Origin: Delphinus delphis
Taxonomy: Eukaryota; Chordata; Mammalia; Artiodactyla; Delphinidae
DNA: 64,000 bases
Assembly: GCF_949987515.2 (NCBI RefSeq)
Contig: NC_082698.1
Location: forward strand, 3,257,455 to 3,321,454
Direction of reading: 5' to 3'
Shown here: one piece after another, positions 33,986 through 46,450 of the stretch
Layout: each line of letters opens with the position of its first letter
Numbering within the stretch: the stretch's first letter is position 1
Program-made: the position numbers and the translations under genes
Notes under the pieces: model-generated
Seen by the model: only the letters and a program-made list of their open reading frames with translations
The model's database searches: none
What the model was told of the DNA's origin: nothing

Positions 33986-36009
33986 TCCGATGCGTGCCTT
34001 ACTGGTTTCAGAGCCCTCCTCCAGTTGGGAGAATGCCTTGTTTGCAACCCCTAATAACACATTCATGATGGGCCACGAGGGCTCATAACATCCCACTGTG
34101 TGTATTCAAACCTGGCTACGTTTATAGTTCGGTTTTATCTATGCTCATCTGCGGAAGGACAGATATTAAGAGAAAGAATGTTGCTCCTGGGAAAGCAATC
34201 ATAGGGCAGAAAACCTAAGCCCACCCCGTGGAAGGTAGGTGTCCTCATCATTCTCTTCAAACACTCTGGCTTCTCCCCCGGCTGGCGCTTATCTCAATTA
34301 ATAAGTAGTAATTATTTGCTTGTTTATTTTTTTCTGTGTCCTCCACTGTATCTGCAGCTTCTAGGTGGTGTCGGACCTAAAGGACACAGTGAGATTGTGG
34401 TTGAATGAATAAGTGGATGAATTTTAAAGACACAGAGATGATATTTCATGTATTCCTTTTCATCTTTTAACAAGTTGGCCAGGAATAAAGATGCAGCGTC
34501 ATAGCCCTAAAAGTTTGTTTTAACAGTACTTAGGCTCGGATGACGGCTCGCTTCTACTGAAACTGATAGATGCTTAGCAGGATTAGCCAGCCAAGGATGC
34601 TTCTGGTCTTGTTTCTCCAAATCATTTGAAGTAAAAAGTTCCCACAGTTACTAAATTTGAGAATTAAAAAAAAAAAATTAATACCTAGTTCGTTAGATTA
34701 TTCCTAAGGAGCTTTTGCTAAGCGTTCGCTTTTACTGACAGGGCTCCCCTTAGAGTTAGCTGCAGGATGTACTTTTTACTTCGATGAACTTTGAAATGAA
34801 AACAAATCTTTACTCACTATCAGTTAAGTGTTAAATCTTTCTCGCCACCAAGAGTTCCTAAGTAGAACATAGTTGTATAAACTTGAAGCGGAAGAAAGGT
34901 GCTCTTTGGTGAGACATAAGAAGAAAGTCACAAAGAGAAGTAAACTTTTTAGCATCCGGAGGCTTTGAGGCACTGATGTGTTTATGACAGCAGTTATGAG
35001 GTCAAGCCCCGTATTACATGGACGGGGACGCTTGTGACACAAACCTTGGACAGACCCTTCTTCCTAGAAATAAATGTGTTAGTTGGATTTATTCATGGCA
35101 AGGGACAGAAAAGCAACTGAAGTCCAAGGAAATTAGTTGGTTCTTGACATTGAGGGTCCGAGCTCTGGCACAGCTGGATCCAGAGGTCAGAGACTATTGT
35201 CGGTCTTTGTTCTTTCTCTGTCTCTGTCTCTATCCCTCTCTCTCACACACACTGCTGTCTGGGCTTGACCCCATTCTGCATACAGCTCCATCCACGGGGC
35301 TTGCGCAGGAACCAGCTCCAGACACCCTTGGGTGGCTCTCAGAGCTTTCATGCCCGAGGAAGAGGGAGAGAAAAGAAAGAGGTAGTCTCGGCATCCTTAT
35401 CTCAGATCTTTGAGAAGCCTTTCGCTGACATCTTCGTGAGCTGTGTCTTTTCCTGAACTGCTAATTGGGGCCAGCGGCCGGGGCTGACTTGTGTCCTGTA
35501 CCCATTCCGGTGGAAAAGGGAGGCATCCTTACAGATGAGGCCAGCGCAGAAACGAAAGGGAGGCTGCCATGGAGGGAAGACGCACGGATGAAGAGCGAGC
35601 AGATTAAAGTCGCCCGCTCCACCCAGGTCAGGGGTGGAGAAAGGAACAAGGAAGAGGCGCACAGCCTGTTGTATAGAAAGCACTCAGACACTGTTTCAAG
35701 TTGCAAAGTAGGTGAAAGAAAGGTGTCCCTTAACATGCCCAAGTTTTTAAATACCTGGTACCATCTTATTGCAAATTTCAAATGTTACCCAAATAACTTG
35801 GATGTAAATTTATTCTGTTCTCTAAACGGAACTATTGAAAACATCTCAGTGATTTGATTTATTTGCTCTAGACAATATCTAGTATATGTTATGTTCCAAT
35901 TCACAGCCCTGTTTTAGTTACTCAAGAGTCTGTATCATCCATATTAATTTATTAATTCCTAGGTTTATGACTCTAGTCCTTTCTTTGACTCTCAGTTTGC
36001 TTTCCAGAG
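33986..36009. other. Mostly unique stretch
   Basis: 34310-34425 weakly resembles an L2 3' end (direct) with 'tgaatgaataagtggatgaa'. A (TCTG/CTCT)n then CA run lies at 35213-35250. The rest shows no repeat and no credible gene. Confidence 0.35.
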
Positions 36010-36130
36010 CTTTTCATTCATGTATCCAACCAGTCAATCAGTATTTATTGAGCAGTAAGTGTTTTCAGGTGTTACTGTATTACTGTAGGTGCTGTGAAGG
36101 AATTCAGAGGAACGTACAGAGAGACAAATT
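36010..36130 (-). mobile_element. L2 LINE 3' end fragment
   Basis: The complement ends with the L2-type 'ctcaataaatactgattgac' then 'tggttggatacatgaatg'. Only the terminal portion is clear; the right limit is uncertain. Confidence 0.55.
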
Positions 36131-39100
36131 TGTAATTTAACCAGAGGATGGACAAACCTCTGAAAGGGTGGTGACGAGTAAAAGACAGCCAGTGTGATGT
36201 TATTATTATGAGGGAATAGAGAACACACCAGAAACTTCATGCACCAAAGGCCCAGCAGAAAATTCAAGTTCGGAGAAAAACAACTTGAATGAACGACAGA
36301 AGCTGATGGAGGAACGCCTTCTCCCTTTGTCCTCCAAGGGGCTGTTCCAAGACACTTCTCAGAAGGCCCCTACAAAATCCTGGCAATATCGCTTCTGACC
36401 CCCACTGGTCCAAGGTGTGTGGCCCGAGGGTGTACACGCCCCTGTTCTCCCAGGCAGTGCTTATGTAGGTAACAAGAAAGTCCTCTTGGGCAGCCTGGGT
36501 CAGGAAGCAAGAGATGCTCAGTGACGTCCGATGAGAGATGCTGTCACCAAAGTGACCAAAGGTGGTCAGAGCCTGTGCACAACAGGTGATGCAGTGACTG
36601 GAGACGGCGGGGCTGAGAGAAGCTGCAGAGGTGCACAGAGGGGAGGTGGACGCTGGCAGGTCCAACATATGGCCCAAGGCCCACCCATAGGAGACTGGAT
36701 GGGGGCCAGAAACCTGTCCCTGGATTGGCCAGGGGCCTCGCCTCTACACCATGTGGCCAATTTCTGCTGACAAGAGAATAAATGGCAATAAAATCAGAGG
36801 ATCTGCCCGTTTGGATGCAGTGCATGCCAACAGACATCTTAATGCTGATTAATTTTATACTGGCTGTATTCTCCTGAGTGATATGTACAAATAAGAAATT
36901 ATCATGGTTAAGTACAAACGTTAGAAAATAACCAGCGCAGAAGATATTCTGCTATACCCAAAGACCCCAAAGTCCTCAGCAGAGAGAAGACATTCTGCTT
37001 TCCATAAACTTTGTAGAGCTGCAGAATTTGTTGGTAGGGCTTTGTCCTTGGGAAACTTTATACAATCTTCAAAAGCATAAGATGCCTGCAAAGGAACCAG
37101 CACAGAACCAGCTACTGGGACGGGAGCCAGGCGCCTGATTGGAGGAATGGGGGGAGGCTTTCACATCAGTCAGGTTGCTCTCAGCATCCCCCACAGCAGG
37201 AGGCGGAGGCCAGACAGGGGGAGGCGAGCGAGGTGCTCGCTTTGGACTCAGAATTTACTGGGTGCCTGAGAACCCAGCACCCAAAACGTATAAACCTTCA
37301 ATGCAACATTTAAAAAACCAAAAGGAATCCACTGTGAATCAAGTATCACCATTTTGCATGGAGACGGGGTCATTATTCCTCATGTGCCCTCTGGTCCCAG
37401 TCTCTACTATCGTTTGATGCAACACTATTATTAATTAATCTGCATTAATCTTTATTTTCTAAAATATTATCTACGGATTATGGCGTTTGGGGCACCACCT
37501 CAAAATCTGTGCCCAAGGTGAGTGTCACACTTTCCTCCTCCCACTTCCAGCTCGGCCGGGAATGTTCCTGGGAGCCGTCTAGACCGGTAACGGATGCTCT
37601 GCAGTTTGGCCCATGATATCATGGGGTTATCTCAGATTAACCTCGAGTATTTATCTTCTTTGTTATTTCATTTTCAACACATGCTCCACAGGAATAGAAA
37701 CCCTTGCCTTTCAAACCGTGGGACCAGTTGGAGCCCCTCAACGAATCAACGTTTCACGAGTCCACCTCTGAGACAAGCAGAGAGGTCCCGGGTCACACAG
37801 CGGACCAGGGCGCGGCTAGCTGGCTTGCTGTCCCTCCACCCACTGGGCCACCTGCCCTCCATCAGAACGGGGTGTGGCCGGGTGCTCCTGGCCTCTGAGT
37901 CTCCCTATGAATACTCGGGTGTCCCTACGAGTTGGGAGACAGCCGCCCTTGAACTCTCAGCCGCAGACCAGGAGGGAGGCCCGTGGTCAGGGTGGGACGT
38001 GGTCAAGTCGTCTCTCACCTGGAGAGCCGATGCTGAAGGAGAGATGTGGAGGGGAAGCCAGACGGAGTCCGAGTGTGGGCACGATTGAAAAATGAGGATC
38101 CCCTGATGAGAAACGGGTGCTTAGCAAAGGGCAGCCTGGCCCTCGCCCAGCCCGTCTCCTGTGAGGAATGGGGCCATCTTTCACCTGCCTGCCTGCAAAG
38201 CTGCTGCGAGCGCTGTGGCCTGGCTCCCCGGCCCCCCAGCCCCCGGCAATGAATTTGCTGCTTCTTAATGTAAAACCTGCCTTTTCTGGTCATTGTGCCA
38301 TTTTATTTACGGCCTGTCTTTGGGGGGCTCTTGATCAATAGATTGAGTCCCACAGTATATTTCTTCCTTTCAGTTGTTCTTGGTTCTATTTTTAAATTAC
38401 ATGGGGCTGCTAACGATTGCGCACCTTGCCCTTGAGTGAGTGGGGTCTTTGGCTGCCGGGCGGCCAGGTTTTAAAGGCCTCGTGGCAGCAGATTAATGCC
38501 GGCCTCCCAGATGATTCCGTTCCTGAGCTCGGCTTCCGCCTGGGAGGTGAAGGAGGGCAGGCGGCTGGAGGGGTGGGCAGCAAGGAGCCGTGTGGTGACA
38601 CCCGGCATCTGTCCTCACTCTCGGGTCCTCCAACCCGGTCCTCGTTTGGACAGTTAGAATTACTGAGGGCAAGATGCCGGGGTCCTTCTGCTCGTCTGCT
38701 GACCCGGAAGAATCTCCAACCCAACGTCCCTCTAGGGTGCCGTGCCCAAGTCAGGCCCGGGGAGACATCACCTTGCAAGGGCCAAGCTGGAGCCGTGAGC
38801 AGGGGGCGTTACCGTAACAACTGCTCGTGAGTCCCAGGGGGGCCACAGCCAGGGGTCACAACTGCAGCCTAATTTGCGCAGGACAGAGTGCAGCAGCAGC
38901 GTAGACGCAGATTTGTGTGATCCAATTAAATTATTGTTTTCATTTTCATGCAAATGAAGATAAGTTCTCTTGGCACGTGAAATGTGCCTTTCATGAAAGC
39001 TGCAGCTTCTGGGCTGTGAGCAGAATGTGTTCGCTTGGGTTACTGGGGTGGGTGGTCCTGGAACTGTGTGTTGCCAAGTGCTTCCGACCGGAGCCCCACA

Positions 39101-42100
39101 ATTCCCACTGATTCCGTAATTCACGGGCCAGGTATCCTCACACCTCCACTTCGTTGTGCTCTCAGTATTCCACAGAGCGGCCTCATCTCCAGCTATCGAT
39201 TACAGCTGTATTAATTTATTTCCCCGGATCTCTCTCCCCACGCTTGTTGGGGGCACGCTCACTTAAAATATATGTATTTTCCCCCTTGCTGGAGGCTTTC
39301 ACGAAACAAGGCTAATATTCGGCACTTGGGATTCAAGTCATGGCATCTCGCAAAGTTTGGATGTATTAATGAACAAAAATAAGAGTGCAGAGAAACTGGA
39401 AAATTGGCAGGCGGTTGAGAGCAAGCCAACAGGAAACTGTCTGATTATGTGCATGGGGGCAAAATTAGTAAAAGAATTTGAAATTGTCTTGTGAGCAGAG
39501 ATTCTATTGTTTGCAAAGAATAATTCCATCTATTTTAACATTTTCAAGTGCAATTCCATTGGTAAGGGCTCTTCCTTTGATTGTGAGTGATGTTAATTGA
39601 AGGGTGTGGCTCCACGTCTGTTTTGGCCGTTAGACTCACATCTTTTGTTTAAAAACTCAGAGTGCTGGCTTTCCTGCCCAGCCTCCCTCTGTGTTTCTGT
39701 TTTGGTGATGTGATGACAGACTTACAGTGTTTCCTTGTGTGTATGGTAACAGATGTTTATGTGAATAACAGACTTTTTTATGAAGGCATACACTTTATAG
39801 CCAAATACTAATTAAAAATAATTGCATGTAAGCATTTTTGTTTATTCCCTGTTGTGCATCTTTAATCATTTGAAATCACCTGCACTTGGAAATTGAGGCA
39901 AAGATTTGATACTGCAATTATAAGACGCCATCTGACTATATATTAGGTAGAAATAGCAACATATTTGAGGAAAAAGAATATTAAAGCAGAATGCCAGGTC
40001 ATTCTGAAGTCTCTTGTACACTGGGTCAAAATACTAATACATTACTTTGTTAAACTAATAGGATTTTAAGGCATCATTCAGCCACCAAAACAACTGCTTC
40101 ATGAATAATATCCTATACCTGACACAGTTTGCGCGCTAACAAGCTCATTACAAGTAGGTTTTAATTAGAGGCGTAACAGATGGTTCCCAATAAATATAGG
40201 CAGTGGCGACTCCCTGGCCTTTTTTTTTTTTCCCTTTTAAAGACAAAAATATCGGGTAATTGAGAGACTGGGAATCTTAGTTTGGGTTTAATAGTATGTG
40301 TTCAATTAAAACAAAGTGTAAAGTGCCAGGAATGGGACTCAGATAGTGCACACCGAATAAAGAAAACAGGGTTAAAAACGACTTTCCTGTTTAGAAGTGA
40401 GCTTCCCCAGGCCGTGGCAGGGATGGGCCACGTGTAGCCCCTGGTGACTCACCAGGGCTTGCTTGTCCGGGCTTTGTTTGTTAAGCATTGCCTGTCACCG
40501 TGTTATGAAGAATTAATAAGACACTTCAGAGTGTTCTTGAACTCCAGCACCGAACACTCTCACTACTGTGACATTTAACAAAAACGTTTAAGCAGAAAAG
40601 AAAAAGGAATGGTTCTAGAAGCCACCTGTGCCTCTCGGCAGAAGCCTTTTAACACTATTTGGGGGACACGAGAAGGAGGAGGGAACAGATAAACCCAGCA
40701 CTAAGTTCCACTCTAAGAGTTTTCATCTTCAATGAACCAGACTTGACATTTCTGTTGCTGGGATGGGGTTAGGAATTTGGTGAACCTTGCATAGGAAGAA
40801 GGGTTATGTTTTGAGATGGAATTTACTTTTTTTGGAAAAAATGTTTCCCTTTGCTGTAAAGAAAACTCTTATCTAAAATGAACCAGCAAACTCCAGCACA
40901 AAAAATTAAGAGGTTGGAAATAAATATATAAGAATTTAGAGAAAACATCATTTCATCAATTTCTATTTTAAGTGTGCTTCTTTTCCTTTCCTTTTTGAAA
41001 TAGGGGTGGGGTCTTGAGAGTCAACAGCAAACCCCTAACGAACGCTGGTGGTTCTGTAACCTTCCACCCCCATCTGAAAATATGGTTTTCAGAATGACGG
41101 TATTGACTGCCTCGGAAGCAGGTCCTCCTATCAGATTGACAAAGGGCTGTTTAAGGAAAAGAAAGAGATTTCAGTTTGCAGGGAGGCGTCTCCCAAATTG
41201 CAGAATTAGAAGTGTAGATTACTGGGCATGATTTTATATTTCAAGGGCATTTTCCCACCAGCTTCTGTCTGGCATCTCTCTGCCTTGCTTCCAAGCGGCA
41301 TTTCTGCTCGGGCACACGGTGGAGGCGCGTCTCACGGTGTGCCATTGCCTGAAAATAAGGCCACTTCAGGTCTAAAATATTCCACCCGTATCCCCTGGGG
41401 CAAATCGCTGACATGTAGCAGCTCCTGTGACGTGGAGCCGCCAGGCCGACAGCCGTGCGGAGATAGTCGCACATCTGCAGCATCAAGCTTCACAGCCAGA
41501 AATAGCATTACTTAGAGTGTGAGGGTTTTAATTTCATTAAGAATTTTTTTGACAGCGTGACACCCCAGGGTCTTGTTCCGGTTGTTTCTTATCACTTATG
41601 TAGGGGAGCGGATGGGGATGTGGGAATAGATCCCCAGGCTGGACTTGTACATTTCACTTTCAAAGGCAAGAAGCCCCACTTGATATTCATCAACTGCGCA
41701 CTGGGTGGAAATTCCGGGGACATCGTGGGAAGGTTCTAGGAAGGTGCCAGGGCCTGAAGTGCGCCCCTTGGCATGTGGGCACCGGAGGGCGTGCCGATTG
41801 GAGCCTGATTTATGCGTGTCACCGGAGTGGCAGGGTGACTAAAATGTGTCATTCTGTGTGACTTCAGAAAATAACCGCGGCTTCCATTCAACAGATGGAA
41901 CGAAGAAGGGCCCGTCAGTAAGCGGGTGAGAAGAGCCCCGTCCCGAGAAGCGCACCCCGGGGCCTCAGGGCGACGAGGTTGTGTCCCAGCGGCCAAGCCC
42001 CTCTGGCTTCCAGGTCGTGCCCCCTGCCCCCGCCTGCCCAGCACTGTCGACACAGGCTGCACCCCCAGTGCTTGACAGTTAACGACCAGTCCTTACCGCC

Positions 42101-42627
42101 CGCCCTGCCTTCCATGGCCAGGGGCCAGCGAAAGAGGGAAAGTTATTTCTTACTCCTGAGATCCCAGAGTCACAACGCCCCAGGACCTTCACCTGTCAAG
42201 GCCCCAGGGCCTGGGGCTGTCACCCTTCATGCTTAACTAGTTCATGAGGACTGTAGTGAAGATTAATAGACGCCATGGCCTTCATTGTCATGAGCACAGA
42301 GATGAAACCCAGCCACACACTTGACAAGGAGAATAGCCCGGTGACGAAGGAGCATTGGAGTGGAATTCGGGGGCCCAGGACCGCCCGGCGTCATCACTGA
42401 CTGGTTAACCTCGAAAAGTCATTTATTCCTGTCCAGCACAGCTCTGCCTTCTGCCCTGCATCTACAGGGGGGCTATGTACTGGATTTTCCAATTGCTTAC
42501 GGGAGGCACCAGTGCTGAAAACCCATTAACTGGAGAATGAGTGAAGGTGAGGCCTTGGTATGTCTGCTGCCCGGCCCGTCTCACATCTCACGGGGCTGGG
42601 GACAGGGCTCTGTCTTAGCCCCTGGTC
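36131..42627. other. 6.5 kb nearly repeat-free stretch, candidate regulatory desert
   Basis: No interspersed repeat could be named over 6.5 kb apart from short simple runs (T12 near 40220). 38900-39060 has a POU octamer atgcaaat (38948-38955) beside ATTA and CACGTG-type motifs; 39540-40330 is AT-rich with many TAAT cores. 37700-38820 and 41280-42120 are GC-richer with clustered CpGs. Frames up to 164 codons (37594-38088) occur in GC-rich parts, where stop codons are scarce, and none has a recognisable domain. Confidence 0.4.
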
Positions 42628-42970
42628 TCGGCTACATCAGATTGCCAGAGACTGGGGGGCTTAAACTGAAGCATTTACTTCTCACAGCTCTGGGGTCTGG
42701 GAAGTCCAAGATCAAGGTGTGGCAGACCCAGTGTCCAGTGAGGACCCACTTCCTGGCTGGCAGATGGCCGTCTTTTTGCTGTGTCCTCCCACGGTGGCCG
42801 GCAGACAGAGCACGCTCCCCCCGTCTCTGTTATAAGGGCACTAAACCCATTCATGGGGGCTCCACCCTCATGACCAATCGTTCCCAAAGGCCCCACCTCC
42901 TGATACCAGCAGGTTGGGGGTTGAGGCTTCTGAATTGGGGGGGGCACATTTGTGAATATTTATTCAGTCC
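42628..42970 (-). mobile_element. MaLR LTR (MST/MLT1-like), solo
   Basis: In reverse. Antisense landmarks in order: 'cagattgccagagactgggg', 'ttctcacagctctggggtct', 'gggaagtccaagatcaaggt', 'tcctggctggcagatggccg', 'ataagggcactaaacccatt', 'ggctccaccctcatgacc', 'aaaggccccacctcctgata' and 'ttgaggcttctgaattgggg'. No internal region is attached. Confidence 0.85.
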
Positions 42971-45599
42971 TTAATGGGCTCTTTAATGAGGCTTTGGAAG
43001 TTTGGGGTTCTCCAAGGCAGTTTGGACAGTGTCTTTACCCGTAGTGTGCCCGGCATCCTCATCTCCAGTGGGAGTGTCTTCCTTCCAACTCAGATTCCGC
43101 TCTCGCAAATACCACCCTGCTGGTGAGGCGCGTGGGCCTCACGTTTAGCAGAACGCAGCTCAGCTGGAGTAACAGGCGGGAGACAAAGTCTGGAGGAGAC
43201 GTCCCGAGCAGATTCTTGAAAACAGCCTCGTACAAAGATACCATCTTTCATACCAACTTGATTTTCACAAGGTGTCTCTTTGTTTCTCCGTAAGACAGAG
43301 CCTAGAGCTCCAGCTCACTGAGCTGCTTGCCAGCCGGCTGAAAAGGAAGAACTGACAAATCCCCAAGTGTAAAAAGGACAGAGGTCGCGTCTGAGAAGGA
43401 GCTTGGGACGGGAAGACGAGGGGAGGGTCATGCTACGGAGAGCTCGGCTTGGGTCCGTCGCACGGTGGCCTCGGCTGAGGGCGATGGGAGGACAGACCAG
43501 GGTCCCTGCATGGAAACGGCCTGCGCTCCGCATCACACCGCTGTGTGCCTTCCCTCCACCAGCGTCACAGAGACTTGGTCTTGTACGTATCCAAATGTGC
43601 TTTGGGCCTCAGATCCAGTACAGGTGTGCACGAGCAATGAATCTACTTAATTTCTCCAATCCAGAAACACAGAGGGAGTCTGTCTGCTTAAGGTTTGCCT
43701 TCTTCATATTCATATTCATTCATTCACACCAGAAAGGACTGCCTCCCCATGAAAACCTGGATGGGGTGAGGGGATCTCTCTGGAGCTGCCTGAACTCCCT
43801 CCCGTTTCTCCAGCGGATCAAAGCCCCTGCTCGTCTCCAGTCAACTCATCCAAGAGAGCGGCGGCCTCACTTCAATTAAGTTTGAATTAATTCTTGCTGG
43901 TTTCCTTTACAAAAACATCCAGGTTTTAATTGTTTCACCTAATTACTGGACTGCGACCCAGATTTAAGACCTGACACAGGTGATAGGAAACGATGGGCTT
44001 CCTTTGATTATATTCATTTATCGTCTCCAGAGCTTTTTGGAGCAGAATATTCCTCCTTTTGTTACTACTTATTTATATGTCTGACCTTCCAGACGCTCTG
44101 ACGGCATGAAATGTCCCTAAATAAACATGAAACCTCTTCCCATTTAGGATGAAATTTGGCTCCGACTGTCTTCAAGGCAAGCCTACGATGGTGTTTGATC
44201 AAATGAGAAAAACCCGCAATTGGTGTATTTCCCCAAATCGTGCAGGGGGCGTAAAGAACAGTGACCTGCAAACTCTATGGGTGGTAGGTATAGTATTCAT
44301 TTCTAGCTAGTATTTGCATGCAAATATCAGCCTGTATAAATCTGGCATTGGAAGCACCCCAAGGCTCCAGGCTGGCAGATGGGTATCGGATCACAATGAA
44401 ACTTAACAGTACCTGGGGGCTTTGGGGCCAAACAGAGGCTCTGAGCAACAGGAGAGCATTCGTCTTCCCTCCTCTGAGATGACAGTGTGGGCTTTATACA
44501 TTGTTCTGGCCAGAAAATATTTAAGAGGTGGTTTGGAAAAACACTTTGGGCTGATAGCCAATTTCCCTTAATGTTCTGCAGACAGTCTGTAGATCTTGGA
44601 AAGTAGGACATCTTTAAATCACTCTCTTTTGCTTCACTTAAGTTGAGGAGAATTGGCATAAGCTGAGAGTTCAGGACAGCCCACTACTGCTGCTTCACGG
44701 GGACTCTGGTGGGAGGAGGGAGACAGGTGCTGAGGAGGGCTGCATAAACCCTGGGATCAATTTCCCATCTTTTTTTTTTTTCCATGAGGAGTACTGCAAA
44801 GATTTCTTGGCCTTATCCTTTCTTACTTTGCAAAAGAAAAACACTCATCCAGAAAGAAAGGTGAAATTAGTGCCGCTCAAAGATTGAGAGGTTTTTGAGA
44901 GACCACGGACAGCGTGGATGCCCTAGCTGGGACCTGATCTGCGAGTAGACATAGCAGCTTTTATTCCCAGAGAATGTGGATTTGGGATGTAGCACAAGGC
45001 AATTCTTTTCTTCTTCTTTAGAGTAAGTGGACAAGTGCATGGATGCAATTAAAATCAAATGACAGGATATCTGGAAGAAAAATAGGAACAAAGAAGAAGG
45101 TATTTGAGAAAGAATGTTCTTCCCCACCCCTGCAAAGAGACATTCAGAATTGGAGGGGGGAGTAGACAGGGTCTCACACAAGAGCATATTATAGGGAGAG
45201 GCACGTCTTCTGCAGCTGAAATGTATACACTCACATATTTGGAAAGATTTCAATATCTTCCCCCATATAGATGACCTTAAAGAGTCCTCTGACCCTTGAA
45301 CGAAGTCTGGCTGGGCTCTGGGATTGTCGTCCTTTAAGGTAGCAAAATGAACTTAGGAAAATGATACCCATCAGATTTGTAGACGTCCAAGGAAATATGT
45401 TACACAGCAGCTTCTGACTCTGTATTTTGTTTCCTTGAAAACTTCCTTATCTTGAACTTGGTGAAGCAAACAAATCTGGTTTTTTAAAGTCTTAGGTAAA
45501 TGAATAAAACTGGGCAAAATATCAAGTATATACGTTTTAATTTTTCATAGTTCCACAGGTATTTACAATAAAGGGCTAAATCCTCACCTGGCCACGGTG
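42971..45599. other. Unique stretch, candidate regulatory DNA
   Basis: No interspersed repeat recognised. Contains the 16-bp palindromic octamer at 44311-44326 and an AT-rich homeodomain-motif stretch at 43870-44060. 43380-43560 is CpG-richer. The 158-codon frame at 43403-43879 has no recognisable domain. Confidence 0.4.
44311..44326. promoter_or_regulatory. Perfect palindromic POU octamer pair
   Basis: tatttgcatgcaaata reads the same on both strands and contains ATTTGCAT and ATGCAAAT overlapping by four bases. Octamers are bound by POU-family factors (OCT1, BRN, OCT4), and palindromic arrangements can seat dimers. Binding is inferred from the motif alone. Confidence 0.4.
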
Positions 45600-46005
45600 C
45601 CCTGCGTGATCCTAGATGCTGTCCATCTATCCCTCCTCCTTCAACGATTCTGGACATGCTCATTTCTGCTTCCGGACTTCTGTGCAGTGTTGGGCCTCTT
45701 CCTGGGGTCTCTTCCTCCACTCCACATGACTTCGCCCCTCCCACCCTGCAGCACCTCCTGCCACCTCCACCTGGCCGATGTCAGCTCGTAGTTCAGCTTT
45801 CAGATAAAGTGAATGGGCGAGGTGAGGCCCCAAGCACACTCTGCCCCGATGCGTGGAACCTCCCTTTGGCTGTGCTTGTCACATTTATAATCGCTTGGCA
45901 ATCTGTCTGCCCTCCTAGACCTGATGCTCCACCAGGCGGGTTGGCTCGATCCTTGGTGCCTGGGACAGTACCTGGAAATAGGTGTTTGTGGAAGGAAGGG
46001 AGAGG
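45600..46005 (+). mobile_element. L2 LINE, 3' region
   Basis: Direct orientation and diverged. The L2-like order is 'ttctggacatgctcatttct', then 'cctcctagacctgatgctcc', then 'cttggtgcctgggacagtac', matching the 3' 'cctagaacagtgcctgg' end, with 'ggtgtttgtggaaggaagg' as the decayed tail. The left limit is uncertain. Confidence 0.6.
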
Positions 46006-46264
46006 ATACCCCAAACTCCCCCAGGCGGTGAGCTGAGACCAAGGAGAGGTGTTGGGCTCACTGTGCTTTTGCAACACACTTTAAAGCAGTTACAAACTTC
46101 AACTGAGTAACATGTCAAAAAACTTGTTTTGAGAAGTTCTGTTAAGCCAGAGAGCAGTTTTTTAGAAGCTTAAACTTGTTCCTTACCTCCCCCCAGCCTC
46201 TGTCCACCCCCCCCACCCCCAAACCTAGCCCTACTGGCCCAGTAACAGCAGCTCAGGTGTTTGT

Positions 46265-46450
46265 GCTCCCAAATACCAGGGGCCTGCTTAAATACCTGGT
46301 ATGTGTTGTGATGTCCACTACGGGGTTGGAACTATTATTTCCCCCATTTTACAGATGAGGAAGCCGAGTCCCTGAGAGATTAAGTGAGCTGTGTTCAAGG
46401 TCGCGCAGCCAGTGAGCGTGAGAGTGGAGTTTGAGGCTGCGCCGCTTGCC
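46265..46450 (-). mobile_element. MIR SINE
   Basis: The + strand shows the MIR complement: 'cccattttacagatgaggaa', 'gagagattaagtgagctg', 'caaggtcgcgcagccagtga'. The 3' part near 46270-46300 is weaker. Confidence 0.85.

Noticed and set aside
33561..34088. 175-codon frame on +
   Set aside because: It lies in GC- and CpG-rich DNA where stops are scarce and extends into a MIR fragment; no domain seen.
37594..38088. 164-codon frame on +
   Set aside because: GC-rich segment with long frames on both strands and no recognisable domain.
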